Below are positions 21,773 through 30,336 of a stretch of DNA of 64,000 bases, one piece after another. Location of the stretch: positions 94,881-158,880 of the forward strand of contig CAWGNG010000037.1 of the NCBI GenBank assembly GCA_963823895.1. Reading direction: 5' to 3'. Below the pieces are notes generated by a model that was not told where the DNA came from, made no database searches, and saw nothing but the letters and a program-made list of their open reading frames with translations. The translations under genes were made by a program, and so were the position numbers. Positions within the stretch are counted from its first letter, which is position 1. Each line of letters opens with the position of its first letter. The DNA is from G963675935 sp963823895 (GTDB lineage Bacteria > Planctomycetota > Planctomycetia > Pirellulales > Thermoguttaceae).

Positions 21773-23080
21773 TCACGCCTCTCCCGCTTTGCGAATCTCG
21801 GTCGAGGAAACATCTTCGCGAAAGACCTCCGGCGGCACCTCGCGGCAGATCGAGCGAAGCGCGTCGGGCAGGTCGAGATCGGACAGGCGAACGAAACCGT
21901 TGCCGAGATTGCGGCCGAAAACCAGGAAGCGGCAGCCGCGGGCGGCCATTTGCTCGATGCCGCGTCGGCACGCGGGCAGATCGTCGCCGCAGTATCGCGG
22001 ATCGGCGATGCGACGCAACGTATCGGCGCCGACGATGAACGTCGCCCCGGCAAACAGCCGCGATTTCTTCTCAAACGTGGCCGCACCACTTAGCAATACC
22101 GGCTGATCGGCCGGGAATTGTGCGAGCCGCCGCTCGATTTCGATGTAGTCCAACGGCGGCTTGTCGACGTTGAGAATCGAGATTTCGGCGACCACGGGCT
22201 GGCTCAGCATCTCCGCGGCGATTCGCATCATGCGGCGGTGCCCGTCGTGCAGCGGATTGAACGCGCCCGGCATGATGACCTTCGGCGATTCGCCAGCCGG
22301 ACCGATGCGAACCACCTCGATCTGGCCCAGCAGCAGGTCTTGCCAGACCGAGGGGGCCCCCGTGCGCGACTCTTCGACCTGCTCCCCTTCGAGCAGATCA
22401 AGCGAAAGCCACTCGGGCACCCCGCAGGCTTCGGCGACGGCGTTCAACAGCAGCCGGCCGGCAAGCCGCTCCTCCTCCGCCCGGCTGCGGCGCTCCTTCA
22501 GCAACTGCAAGTGCCAGGCCGCGGTCAGGGAGACGGTTTGCAGGGCGACGTGAATGCGGTGCGGGCCGCGCTTCGGCCGATCGCTGGCTAGGCTGGCCGT
22601 GCAGGCCACGCCGGCGAGGGAGGGAGGGATTTGGGGATTTGGGGATGGGAGGAAGGCGGAGGGCGGAGGGCGGAGGGCGGAGGGGGCCCTTTCTCTCCAC
22701 TCTCCCCTCTCCCCTCTCCACTCTTCACTGCCGACTGCCCACTGGCCACTGACGACTGACCACCGACCACTGCTCCCCGACCCCTGGCCCCTGCCCTCTG
22801 ACCCCTCTTCCGCTTCATATCGTCGGGCGCGGTGGAATGCCGCCATCGCCATCGCTCGGCCGGTCGCGGCGGAGCAGAGCCCATCGGGCAGACTTCCCTG
22901 CCAAGCGGTCATGGCGGGGACGGAATAAGGGACGACGGCCTCCAGGAGCGTTCGCGACGCGCCCGGCACTTCCAGCAGGTCGGCGATGGCCCGGCTCCCC
23001 CCTCCGGCGACCGCCAGCACGATCCGCGTGGGCGAATCGTGGATTTGCTCCACCAGTTGCTCGGCAGAAGGCGATTTCAT
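21773..23080 (-). CDS. CinA C-terminal-like / nucleotidyltransferase fusion
   Basis: The 435-aa protein. The N-terminal half resembles the CinA C-terminal (nicotinamide-nucleotide amidase) domain: EQLVEQIHDSPTRIVLAVAG, LLEVPGASRTLLEAVVPYS. The C-terminal part is an NadD-type adenylyltransferase fold with the HxGH motif in MPGAFNPLHDGHRRM and the ISSTxIR-like VSSTEIRKAG at the end. Both halves point to pyridine-nucleotide salvage or repair; the exact reaction is inferred. Residues about 89-156 are low complexity (GRWSVVSGQWAVGSEEW, RPPPSAFLPSPNPQIPPS), encoded by intergenic-type repeat DNA at 22612-22813, and split the CinA-like domain. The ATG at 23080 begins on the conserved region. Confidence 0.82.
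   Translation of the reverse strand: MKSPSAEQLVEQIHDSPTRIVLAVAGGGSRAIADLLEVPGASRTLLEAVVPYSVPAMTAWQGSLPDGLCSAATGRAMAMAAFHRARRYEAEEGSEGRGQGSGSSGRWSVVSGQWAVGSEEWRGERGEWRERAPSALRPPPSAFLPSPNPQIPPSLAGVACTASLASDRPKRGPHRIHVALQTVSLTAAWHLQLLKERRSRAEEERLAGRLLLNAVAEACGVPEWLSLDLLEGEQVEESRTGAPSVWQDLLLGQIEVVRIGPAGESPKVIMPGAFNPLHDGHRRMMRIAAEMLSQPVVAEISILNVDKPPLDYIEIERRLAQFPADQPVLLSGAATFEKKSRLFAGATFIVGADTLRRIADPRYCGDDLPACRRGIEQMAARGCRFLVFGRNLGNGFVRLSDLDLPDALRSICREVPPEVFREDVSSTEIRKAGEA
22612..22813. repeat. low-complexity repeat block inside the CinA-like domain, in frame
   Basis: About 200 bp of ggcggagggcggagggcgga, ctctcccctctccact, ccactggccactgacgactg and cccctggcccctgccctctg units. The same words appear between genes at 29375-29505, 30150-30336 and 30725-30780. 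No stop is introduced on the coding (minus) strand. Confidence 0.8.
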
Positions 23081-23207
23081 ACCACCAAGTAGTGTAGCGG
23101 CCGCCGGCCGACTGGAAAAGATGGGAGAGATCCCAATATCCCGCCACGGAGAACGAACGACTCTTCAGGTTTCGGTGTTTCTTGTCCTTGTTTTGGAGGC
23201 TCTTGAC

Positions 23208-24005
23208 ATGATCAAGAAAGTACTGATTGTCGGTGGTGGTGCGGCCCTGCTGGGCCTGGTTTTCGTGGGGCGCGACGCGATGAGCTATCTTCGCACGTCG
23301 GCCGGATACGTCAGCGACGCCGTCCAAGAGGCGGTGCCGATCGAATTTCAGGTCGATCGCGCGCGGGGTATGATCCAAGACCTCTTGCCCGAGGTCCGAA
23401 AGAACATGCACGTGATCGCCAAGGAGGAGGTCGAAGTGCAGCGGCTCGACGAGCAGATCGGCGACACCCGCGCGCGTTTGGCCAAGGAGAAGGGGCAGCT
23501 CTTGCGGCTGAAGAACGATCTCGGCGCCGGCAAGAGCGAATACACGTATGCCGGCCGCACGTACACGGCCGAGGAGGTTCGCGCCGATCTGGCCGCCCGC
23601 TTCAACCGCTACAAGACCGGCGAGGCGACCTTGGTGAGCCTGACCGACATTCGCAACGCCAGGCAGAGGAGTTTGACGGCCGCCCAGCACAAGCTGGAGG
23701 GGATGTTGGCGTCGAAGCGGCAGTTGCAGGTCGAGGTCGAGAATCTCGAAGCGCGGTGCCAGATGATCGCCGCCGCCAAGACCACCAGCGACTACCAGTT
23801 CGACGAGAGCCGCCTCGGCCGCGTCAAGGAACTGGTGTCGAACCTGCGCAACCGCCTCGAAGTGACCGAGAAGTTGGTCAATGCCGAAGTGCAATTCCAC
23901 GACGAAATCCCGCTGGACAAAGCGACTCCGGAGAACATCGTCGAGCAGGTGAGCGAGCATTTCTCGCCGAAAACGCCGGTGGAAACTGCGGTGGCGAAGA
24001 GATAG
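23208..24005 (+). CDS. membrane-anchored coiled-coil protein
   Basis: The 265-aa protein starts MIKKVLIVGGGAALLGLVFV, one N-terminal membrane anchor, followed by long charged helices: VEVQRLDEQIGDTRARLAKE, RQRSLTAAQHKLEGMLASKR, NLRNRLEVTEKLVNAEVQFH. A short YAGRTYTAEEVRADLAARF segment breaks the coiled coil at about 105-125. The PspA-like look is only a resemblance. The ATG at 23208 has ggaggc 9 bases upstream; longer upstream reading adds non-conserved sequence. It is divergent from the CinA-like gene. Function unknown. Confidence 0.78.
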   Translation: MIKKVLIVGGGAALLGLVFVGRDAMSYLRTSAGYVSDAVQEAVPIEFQVDRARGMIQDLLPEVRKNMHVIAKEEVEVQRLDEQIGDTRARLAKEKGQLLRLKNDLGAGKSEYTYAGRTYTAEEVRADLAARFNRYKTGEATLVSLTDIRNARQRSLTAAQHKLEGMLASKRQLQVEVENLEARCQMIAAAKTTSDYQFDESRLGRVKELVSNLRNRLEVTEKLVNAEVQFHDEIPLDKATPENIVEQVSEHFSPKTPVETAVAKR

Positions 24006-24099
24006 AATGACGGAATCCGAAAGTGGTATCGCTTTATCCCACTTCGACGGTTGAATCCCTGTTCAGCGGCATTTCCTTGTTGGATGAAGGAGGTTTCCA

Positions 24100-24603
24100 A
24101 TGGTACGATCAGGTTACTTCACCCCATTTCTCTTGTTCGTGGCTGGTCTTGGACTCGGTATTGCCTTTGCCGGACCGCTTCGATCCCAGCCGGCCAAGGC
24201 CCCTAAGACCACGGCCCCTGAGACGGGAGGCCAGCTAGACGAATGGAAATTCCCGGATGCGGAATCGCATCGCAGCAATGGGAAGGCAGGGAATGTCTTT
24301 GTGGCCGACTACGCCACGCCCAAGCCTTTTGAGGAGGTCTGGGCCTACTATGCGAAGAAGATCGGTTGTAAGGAAAAGTACAAACCGAATCTCAGTTTCG
24401 GTGGCATTTACTTTGCCGGCACGGATCAGTACCAGATTCAGATTCTGAACAGCACCAACGATCCTGCCGTGGCAAAGGCGAGGCGCCCGAGCGCGAAGTC
24501 TGCAACCCTGATCCGGCGAGGTGCGGGCGGGAACGTCACAGTTTTTGTTTCTCGCGCGAAGGATGAAGACAAGACGTATTTCACACTCATCGTCGAAAAG
24601 TGA
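24100..24603 (+). CDS. small secreted or anchored protein, unknown
   Basis: The 167-aa protein begins MVRSGYFTPFLLFVAGLGLG, a signal/anchor, then a Pro/Lys/Thr linker and a domain of about 110 residues (KPFEEVWAYYAKKIGC, FGGIYFAGTDQYQIQILN, GGNVTVFVSRAKDEDKTYFT). A canonical AAGGAGG at 24087-24093 lies 6 bases before the ATG, confirming the start. The alpha-beta pattern resembles small planctomycete envelope proteins, but I do not recognise a family. Confidence 0.75.
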   Translation: MVRSGYFTPFLLFVAGLGLGIAFAGPLRSQPAKAPKTTAPETGGQLDEWKFPDAESHRSNGKAGNVFVADYATPKPFEEVWAYYAKKIGCKEKYKPNLSFGGIYFAGTDQYQIQILNSTNDPAVAKARRPSAKSATLIRRGAGGNVTVFVSRAKDEDKTYFTLIVEK

Positions 24604-24697
24604 GCTACGGAGAAGGCCGCGTCGACCCTGCTGGTTCTCGCACATACCACTTCCCTGGCCCATTGTGTCTCAGTCCTAGCGATAAGGAAGCATCGAC

Positions 24698-25174
24698 ATG
24701 AATCGACTCTGTTGGCCGCTTGCGATCCTATGTGTTTCTCTGACGGGCTGCTGGTTTTCGGTGTCGCCGACGACCGTGGCCATGTCCCGGCACTCGTACG
24801 AATCCACGGGCACCTTGGGCACGTATCAGTTCGCTTCACAATCGGAAGAAAGAGCCTTCAATTCGAAGGTTGCCGCCTGGCTCGGCGAGCGGGGCTTCGT
24901 TCGCTATACCGACAAGACGTACGGTGCGATCGTGGGAGAGAAAGACAAAGGCCAAAAAGAGGCCGGTCTGCTGCTCCGCCGCCGCTACGATGCCAAGAAC
25001 GCGCTGTTCGTGTTCATCCCCGATCGCCAAACGTACAAGACCGTACAAACCATCGAGTATCACATGGAGTTTGATGGCAGCGTTAGCGAAGTCGACAAAC
25101 ACATCAAGGACTTCGACTCTCAGAAAGAATCGTTCTTGAAGGCGTTTCCAAGCATTGCCGAATCCAAGCGGTGA
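24698..25174 (+). CDS. small lipoprotein, unknown
   Basis: The 158-aa protein begins MNRLCWPLAILCVSLTGC, with a lipobox (LTGC) and the modified Cys at residue 18. The mature domain (ERAFNSKVAAWLGERGFVRY, LLLRRRYDAKNALFVFIPDR, YHMEFDGSVSEVDKHIKDFD) looks like a compact alpha/beta fold. It is about 95 bp from the preceding small envelope gene on the same strand and could share a transcript. Base composition is less GC-rich than its neighbours. Confidence 0.78.
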   Translation: MNRLCWPLAILCVSLTGCWFSVSPTTVAMSRHSYESTGTLGTYQFASQSEERAFNSKVAAWLGERGFVRYTDKTYGAIVGEKDKGQKEAGLLLRRRYDAKNALFVFIPDRQTYKTVQTIEYHMEFDGSVSEVDKHIKDFDSQKESFLKAFPSIAESKR

Positions 25175-25245
25175 ACCATGGATTGATCCGCGCGGCGACG
25201 CGCGGCGTTTGAACGTTGTTTTACCAGTTTCTACCCCGTGCTATC

Positions 25246-25890
25246 ATGTTTTCATCACTCGACACCTTCCTGGAACACGGCTCCATGCGTCGCGACGTGA
25301 GACATTGCGAGCGGTTCATGCTGTGGATCGACGCCGTCGGGGGCTATTGGGTCTGCCTGGGCGACAGGGTCACGCTGGGCCAACCGAATGCGCAGGGGAC
25401 GGCCGACGTGCCGATCCTGGGCGACCTGTCGAGCCGGCACGCCTGCATCCTCCGCGACGGCGAGGGGTATCTGATCGAGGCATGGCGCGAGGTTCGCATC
25501 AACGGCCGGCTGGTGCAAGACATCGGCTGGTTGGGCGACGGCACGCGGCTGCAATTGGGGGGCGCGGTGCGGCTGTTGTTTCGCCGGCCCCATCCGCTCT
25601 GCGCCACCGCGCGACTGGATTTCAGCAGCCGCCACCGCACGCAGCCGTTGACCGATTCGGTGTTGCTGCTGGCCGATGCCTGCGTGCTCGGCCCGCGGCC
25701 GCACAGCCACGTCGTCTGCCGCGACTGGACGCACGAGGTGATCCTCTATCGCCGTGGGCAGGAGTTGTATTGCCGCAGCGACGGCCCGTTCGAGATCGAC
25801 GGCATTGCCTGCCAAGGCGAACGCCAAATCACCAAGAATTCCCGCATCGAGGGCGATGGGTTCTCGTTCAATTTGGAGGAGATACAATAG
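25246..25890 (+). CDS. FHA-domain protein
   Basis: About 214 aa. A forkhead-associated domain lies in the N-terminal half: VCLGDRVTLGQPNAQGTADV, then the phosphothreonine-binding SSRHACILRDGEGYLIEAWR and a conserved N in VRINGRLVQ. The C-terminal half repeats the pattern weakly (VLGPRPHSHVVCRDWTHEVI, FEIDGIACQG), suggesting a second degenerate FHA fold. ATG 25246 is chosen; ATG 25285 (MRRDVRHC) is also possible, and neither affects the domain. It sits about 125 bp upstream of a Ser/Thr kinase, so it may read that kinase's phosphothreonine marks (inferred). Confidence 0.85.
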   Translation: MFSSLDTFLEHGSMRRDVRHCERFMLWIDAVGGYWVCLGDRVTLGQPNAQGTADVPILGDLSSRHACILRDGEGYLIEAWREVRINGRLVQDIGWLGDGTRLQLGGAVRLLFRRPHPLCATARLDFSSRHRTQPLTDSVLLLADACVLGPRPHSHVVCRDWTHEVILYRRGQELYCRSDGPFEIDGIACQGERQITKNSRIEGDGFSFNLEEIQ

Positions 25891-25922
25891 AGTTATTGAT
25901 TGTTGGCACGGCAATGCCGTGA

Positions 25923-25989
25923 GTTTAGCAGCCGCCGGCACGGCGGCTTGGGGCGCCATCGGGGCCGACGTGCCGTCGGCCGCTAAACG
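25923..25989. repeat. gtttagc...gctaaac palindromic element between FHA and kinase genes
   Basis: Intergenic copy of the element found in frame in cysS at 14036-14102: same left 26 and right 30 bases, different short centre. It ends about 27 bp before the kinase start. Confidence 0.9.
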
Positions 25990-26016
25990 GGTTTGCCCGT
26001 TCCGTTACAACAATAG

Positions 26017-28005
26017 GTGGCAACCTTGGAACCGTCCGATCAAAACACGCTGCCGCACCCATCCGACTCGCCCGCGCCAGAGAAGTCGCCGGCCGGCCGG
26101 TTCGTGTACGCCAGCGGCGCCCGCCCCTTGAGCGGCTACACGATCAAGCGCGGCGTCGGCCAAGGCGGGTTTGGCGAAATCTACTACGCCACTAGCGACG
26201 CCGGCAAGGACATCGCCTTGAAACTAATCCGGCGGAATCTCGAAGTCGAGCTGCGCGGCATCCGGCAATGCCTCAACTTGAAGCACCCCAATCTGCTGGA
26301 CCTCTACGACATTCGCCAGGACCAGCAGGGCGACACGTGGGTGGTGATGGAATACGTGGCCGACCCGAGCCTTGAAGCCGTGCTAGCCGATCGGCCCACC
26401 GGCCTGCCGCAGCAAGAAGCGCTCTTGTGGATTCACGGCATCGGCGCCGGCGTGGCCTATCTGCACGATCGCGGTATCGTCCACCGCGACCTGAAGCCGG
26501 GCAACATCTTCCGCGACGAAGGCGTGGTCAAGGTTGGCGATTACGGGCTGTCGAAGTTCATCTCGTGCAGCCGCCGCAGCGGACACACCGAAAGCGTCGG
26601 CACCGTGCATTACATGGCGCCCGAGGTGGCCAACGGCCGCTACGGCAAGGAGCTCGACGTCTACGCGATGGGCGTGATCCTCTATGAGTTGCTCACCGGC
26701 CGGGTGCCGTTCGAGGGCGAGAGCATTGGCGAGGTGCTGATGAAGCACCTGACGGCCAAGCCCGACGTGTCGATTATTGCCGAGCCGTATCGCAGCATCA
26801 TCGCGCGAGCGCTGGAAAAAGACCCGGCGTTGCGATTTCGATCGGCGGGCGAGATGGTGGCCGCCCTGCCCGGCTACCCGACCATGTTGCCGCTGCAAAG
26901 CGAATCTGCGAGCAACTCTTGTGGTGCAGCCGTCTCGGCTGCCCAGGCAGGCGAGACGCCTGCACCACAAACCGGCGAGGGTGTTCGCGAGGAGCCGATC
27001 ATGCGGGCCGTCCGCCAGAAGTCGCAGGGGCTTCTCGACGCATTCGGAAAACAAGCAGCGTTCGTCCAAGTTCTACTGATCCTCTTGGTGGTCATCGTGG
27101 CGTTGCACACGTGGGTGTTGTTCATGTCCTTGGCGATCGTGCTCGGGACGACGTACGGCGTGTACTGGCTGGCATGGAAAGTCACCAGCGGCAGCGTGCC
27201 GCAGCCGATCGCCGAGCGTTCGGCCGCGCCCGCTTGTGGTGTGGGCGTCCCGCCTGCTCGGGCAGCCGGGACGGCTGCACCACAACGCGCCGCGGCACCC
27301 GGCGCGTTCATTCCGGGCTCGGGCGTCCGCCGTTACGGCGAAAAGCCGATGCCGGCGTTGATCCTCAAGCCGCCGCGCGAACGGCTGGCCGATTTGCTCC
27401 GCTCGCTGTTGACCGGTGCGCTGGCCGCGGCGGCGATGTGCGTGGTCATGCTGGTAATCGGCAGCTACGGCAGCGACGCCGTTAGCGTGCCCAAGCCCGA
27501 GCAATTCGCGTGGCTGCTGCTGGCGAGTCTGACCGGCACTTGGGCGGTGCTCGCCGCGTCGAAGCTCTGGGAGGGCCTCCGCGGCGATGCGATGCTCCGC
27601 CGCTTCGTGCTGATGGTCGTCGGCCTGGGCATCGGGGCGACGATGTTCGCCGCGGCGGAGTTTCTCATGGTCAAGCTGCCCGCCGCCGTGACATATTCGC
27701 AATTTCAGCCCGGCTTTCGTGCCCCGTCGAGCTTTTACGATTCCTACGGCCAACCGTTGATGATGGCCTACATGGCGTGTTTCGGCACGCTCTTCCTCGT
27801 GCTGCGCTGGTGGCTGCAAGCCGATCCGCTGCGGCGGACCAGGCTGAGCGTGTTCAGCGTATTGCTCAGTATTCTCGTGGCGGCGATCATCGCCGAGCTA
27901 TGGCAGTTCCCGCAGCCTTGGCTGCCCATGGTCGCCGGCGCGATGTCCGTCGCCGTGCAACTGGCCAGCCCGTGGGAACGAGCGAATCGACGAAAGCGAG
28001 TGTAG
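26017..28005 (+). CDS. membrane Ser/Thr protein kinase with two in-frame palindromic inserts
   Basis: The 662-aa protein starts with GTG. The kinase domain (about 42-290) has the Gly loop GVGQGGFGEIYYA, catalytic Lys in DIALKLIRR, HRDLKPGN (about 158), a DFG variant DYGLSKF, and GTVHYMAPEVANG. After the domain come about seven hydrophobic segments (VQVLLILLVVIVALHTWVLF, AAAMCVVMLVIGSYG, AWLLLASLTGTWAVLAASKL). Residues about 301-318 and 406-423 are encoded by two copies of a 52-bp palindrome in opposite orientation (26919-26970, 27234-27285), both read in the same frame; they fall in linkers. The next gene starts 8 bp downstream. The kinase probably senses envelope state. Confidence 0.92.
   Translation: MATLEPSDQNTLPHPSDSPAPEKSPAGRFVYASGARPLSGYTIKRGVGQGGFGEIYYATSDAGKDIALKLIRRNLEVELRGIRQCLNLKHPNLLDLYDIRQDQQGDTWVVMEYVADPSLEAVLADRPTGLPQQEALLWIHGIGAGVAYLHDRGIVHRDLKPGNIFRDEGVVKVGDYGLSKFISCSRRSGHTESVGTVHYMAPEVANGRYGKELDVYAMGVILYELLTGRVPFEGESIGEVLMKHLTAKPDVSIIAEPYRSIIARALEKDPALRFRSAGEMVAALPGYPTMLPLQSESASNSCGAAVSAAQAGETPAPQTGEGVREEPIMRAVRQKSQGLLDAFGKQAAFVQVLLILLVVIVALHTWVLFMSLAIVLGTTYGVYWLAWKVTSGSVPQPIAERSAAPACGVGVPPARAAGTAAPQRAAAPGAFIPGSGVRRYGEKPMPALILKPPRERLADLLRSLLTGALAAAAMCVVMLVIGSYGSDAVSVPKPEQFAWLLLASLTGTWAVLAASKLWEGLRGDAMLRRFVLMVVGLGIGATMFAAAEFLMVKLPAAVTYSQFQPGFRAPSSFYDSYGQPLMMAYMACFGTLFLVLRWWLQADPLRRTRLSVFSVLLSILVAAIIAELWQFPQPWLPMVAGAMSVAVQLASPWERANRRKRV
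26919..26970. repeat. 52-bp ttgtggtgcag palindromic element, copy 1
   Basis: Arms ttgtggtgcagccgtctcg and cgagacgcctgcaccacaa. Read as CGAAVSAAQAGETPAPQ inside the kinase. Confidence 0.9.
27234..27285. repeat. 52-bp ttgtggtgcag palindromic element, copy 2 (inverted)
   Basis: Its reverse complement matches copy 1 at most positions. Read as CGVGVPPARAAGTAAPQ. Ends cggctgcaccacaa. Confidence 0.9.
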
Positions 28006-28012
28006 CCCGATC

Positions 28013-29371
28013 ATGAATTTGACCCTGTCAATGGTAGGCTTTATCTTCCTGCTGCTTCCAGTGGCATGGCTGGTGGCGTCGATCGTCTTGCTGGCCAAAC
28101 CCAGGACGCGCGTGGCGGGCATCGCCGTATTGGTGGCCCCGCTGGCGCTGGTAGTCATCGTCGGAGCGTTCCGGATGCTCTCTCGTCCTGTTGCCGTAGA
28201 TGTTGCCACAGAGTCTGAACCGGCATGGCAGTCGCACCACGCAGCAAGAACCGCGATCGAATTCAACGATGGTCACGGCCATCACAGGAATGTGGACGTC
28301 CCGCCGCCGTCAGCCGAAGGCGATGATTCTTTTGTCGCAAGCGAGCACGTTGTTGTCACGCCCGGCAGCTCGGTCTCGTACATGAAAATCGCGGTACTCT
28401 TATTTGCCCTGCTCTTTTTCGGCGGCTTTGTGGCTGCCATAGTGATGCTCGCATTCCTCAAGACGCGGACGGCGGGGATCGTGCTATTGGCAATCGGCGT
28501 GCCGGCGACGCTATTGCTTGCGGGAGGAGTCGGGTGGTTCTTTGTTGATGGGAGCCCTCAGCGGGAGTTTTTGCCGCCTCCGGTTCATGCTTCGATGAAC
28601 CATGACGGCGCCCGCTCGATTCTCGGGCGAAACACGGTCCAGCCGGCTACGCGAGTTCCCGACGCGGCCATCCCGGTTGAAGCCGCGGAGAAAGTCGCGG
28701 TCAAATCGCCCAAACCTGCCGCCAAACCACCGGCCGTAGCAGCCGGAGCGGCAGGCCACGCACCGGTCAAGGCAACAACCGCGGACGAGAAGAAGCCGGC
28801 CGCGCCGAAGACCGCCGCCGCCCCGCCGCCGCCGTCCGCCCCCGTGGTCAAGCCGCCCGCTTGGGTCAACCAGCCCCCGCAGATGCTCGGCGACACGTAT
28901 CAGATGACGATCGTCGTCGGCCCCTACGCCACGCCGCAGGAATGCAACGACGAACTGCCCGCTGAACTGCAACGGGCACTGAACCGCTACGTCCAAGGCC
29001 ACGTAAGCCAGTCGGCTGGCGTGCGCCCTATCGCGTTGCCCTACGACTTTCTCCGCGAGGAAGTCGTCAAGGGTCAGTGGGAGGAAATTGCGCCGTCCTC
29101 GGTCGGGCCGATGACCCGGCTCTACGTGCTGCTGCAATTCGATCGGAAGGTGCGGGAGCGAATTGTCGAAGAGGGCCGCCGTAGCGTCGTCGCCGGCCGG
29201 CTTTGGACGACGGGCGTCGGCTTAGCGGGGCTGTTGTGGCTGCTGGCGGTGATGTACGGCTACCTGACGATCGACGTGAGGACCGGGGGCCTGTATCGCC
29301 GTCGCTTGCGGTTTGCCGCATTTTTGGCCATACTAGGACCAGTGGCCGCCGCCCTGTTGGCGGCGGTGTAG
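28013..29371 (+). CDS. multi-pass membrane protein with proline-rich linker
   Basis: The 452-aa protein has membrane helices at about 5-28, 35-55, 123-148 and 155-178 (LLLPVAWLVASIVLLA, IAVLLFALLFFGGFVAAIVM). A Lys/Ala/Pro-rich linker (about 215-285) follows, then a soluble domain (YQMTIVVGPYATPQECNDEL, VGPMTRLYVLLQFDRKVRER) and two C-terminal helices (GVGLAGLLWLLAVMYGYLTI, FAAFLAILGPVAAALLAAV). Only 8 bp separate it from the kinase stop, so co-expression is likely. No family recognised; it may be a partner or substrate of the kinase. Confidence 0.82.
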   Translation: MNLTLSMVGFIFLLLPVAWLVASIVLLAKPRTRVAGIAVLVAPLALVVIVGAFRMLSRPVAVDVATESEPAWQSHHAARTAIEFNDGHGHHRNVDVPPPSAEGDDSFVASEHVVVTPGSSVSYMKIAVLLFALLFFGGFVAAIVMLAFLKTRTAGIVLLAIGVPATLLLAGGVGWFFVDGSPQREFLPPPVHASMNHDGARSILGRNTVQPATRVPDAAIPVEAAEKVAVKSPKPAAKPPAVAAGAAGHAPVKATTADEKKPAAPKTAAAPPPPSAPVVKPPAWVNQPPQMLGDTYQMTIVVGPYATPQECNDELPAELQRALNRYVQGHVSQSAGVRPIALPYDFLREEVVKGQWEEIAPSSVGPMTRLYVLLQFDRKVRERIVEEGRRSVVAGRLWTTGVGLAGLLWLLAVMYGYLTIDVRTGGLYRRRLRFAAFLAILGPVAAALLAAV

Positions 29372-29374
29372 AAG

Positions 29375-29505
29375 TGAGGGGCCAGGGACTGGGGGCTAGG
29401 GATCAGAGGCCAGGGGTCAGGGGCCAGAACGGATGGCCGAGTGGCCGCTGACCCCTGACCTCCGACCCCTGATCCCTGGCCCCTGACCCCTAACCCCTGG
29501 TCCCT
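29375..29505. repeat. ggccaggg/ccctggcc palindromic low-complexity spacer
   Basis: The left half is aggggccagggactgggggc-type units; the right half is their complement (ctgacccctgacctccgacc and so on), ending directly at the sigma-factor ATG. A strong fold just before the start codon could affect translation. Confidence 0.75.
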
Positions 29506-30150
29506 ATGACCGCATCCGTCGAAGCCGACGCCTTGCTGATTGGCCGCATTCGCGCGGGGGACGCCGACGCGTGGTACGAACTGATTGCGCGGTTCGAGGG
29601 GCGGCTGCTGGCGTTCGTCGAAAGCCGAACGCGGCATCGCTCGGCGGCCGAGGATCTCGTGCAGGAGACGTTCATCGGTTTTTTGACGAGCCTGCCGAAC
29701 TTCGACGGGCGGCGTCCGCTGGAAGGATACTTGTTCTCGATCGCCGCCCACAAGCTGATCGATTATCTGCGGCGTGAGGGGCGGCGGCCGATGCTGCCGC
29801 TGGTTCCGCCCAGCAGCGCGGCGAGCAGTTGGGAGCCGGCCGGCGCGGCGCGGCCCGCCAGCAGCATCGCCCGCAGCGGCGAGCGGCATCACTTGGAGGA
29901 GGAGGCGCTGGCCGCCGCGCTGACCAGGCAGATCGAGCACTTCCGTCAGCGCGGCCAGTGGGAGCGTCTGCAATGCGCCGAGCTGCTGTTCGTCCGCGGC
30001 TGGTCGAACAAGACCGTCGCCTCGCGGCTGGGCATCGCCGAGCAGACGGTCGCCAACTACAAGTTCGAGTTCATCGCCGCCCTGCGGACAGCCATCCGAT
30101 CGCAGCGATTGCCGGAGGCGGTTTTTCCAGAGTTGTATAAGAGTGGCTAG
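29506..30150 (+). CDS. ECF-type RNA polymerase sigma factor
   Basis: The 214-aa protein has region 2 at about 10-95 (ADAWYELIARFEGRLLAFVE, AAEDLVQETFIGFLTSL, LFSIAAHKLIDYLRREGRR) and region 4 at about 150-200 (RLQCAELLFVRGWSNKTVAS, RLGIAEQTVANYKFEFIAAL). The linker (PPSSAASSWEPAGAARPASS) is longer than usual. It precedes a small zinc-finger protein that may be its regulator, and follows a kinase/FHA group, a planctomycete arrangement in which Ser/Thr kinases are thought to control ECF factors. Confidence 0.92.
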   Translation: MTASVEADALLIGRIRAGDADAWYELIARFEGRLLAFVESRTRHRSAAEDLVQETFIGFLTSLPNFDGRRPLEGYLFSIAAHKLIDYLRREGRRPMLPLVPPSSAASSWEPAGAARPASSIARSGERHHLEEEALAAALTRQIEHFRQRGQWERLQCAELLFVRGWSNKTVASRLGIAEQTVANYKFEFIAALRTAIRSQRLPEAVFPELYKSG

Positions 30151-30336
30151 TGGCCAGTGGTTAGTGGCCAGTGGATAGAAGTCATGGGACAGTGATCAAC
30201 GCGTAACGGGAGAGCGACAAGCGGATGATCGGGAGACGGCGGTAACCTTGATGGATGCTGACCGCGACCGGTCTATCACCGGTCCTCGCCTCCTAGCCAC
30301 TAACCACTAGCCACTAGCCACTAACCACTAGCCCCC
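30151..30336. repeat. ggctagtggccagtgg/ccactagccact inverted spacer
   Basis: The left block (tggctagtggccagtggtta) pairs with the right block (ccactaaccactagccacta) around about 100 bp of unassigned sequence, between the sigma gene and the zinc-finger gene. Confidence 0.7.
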
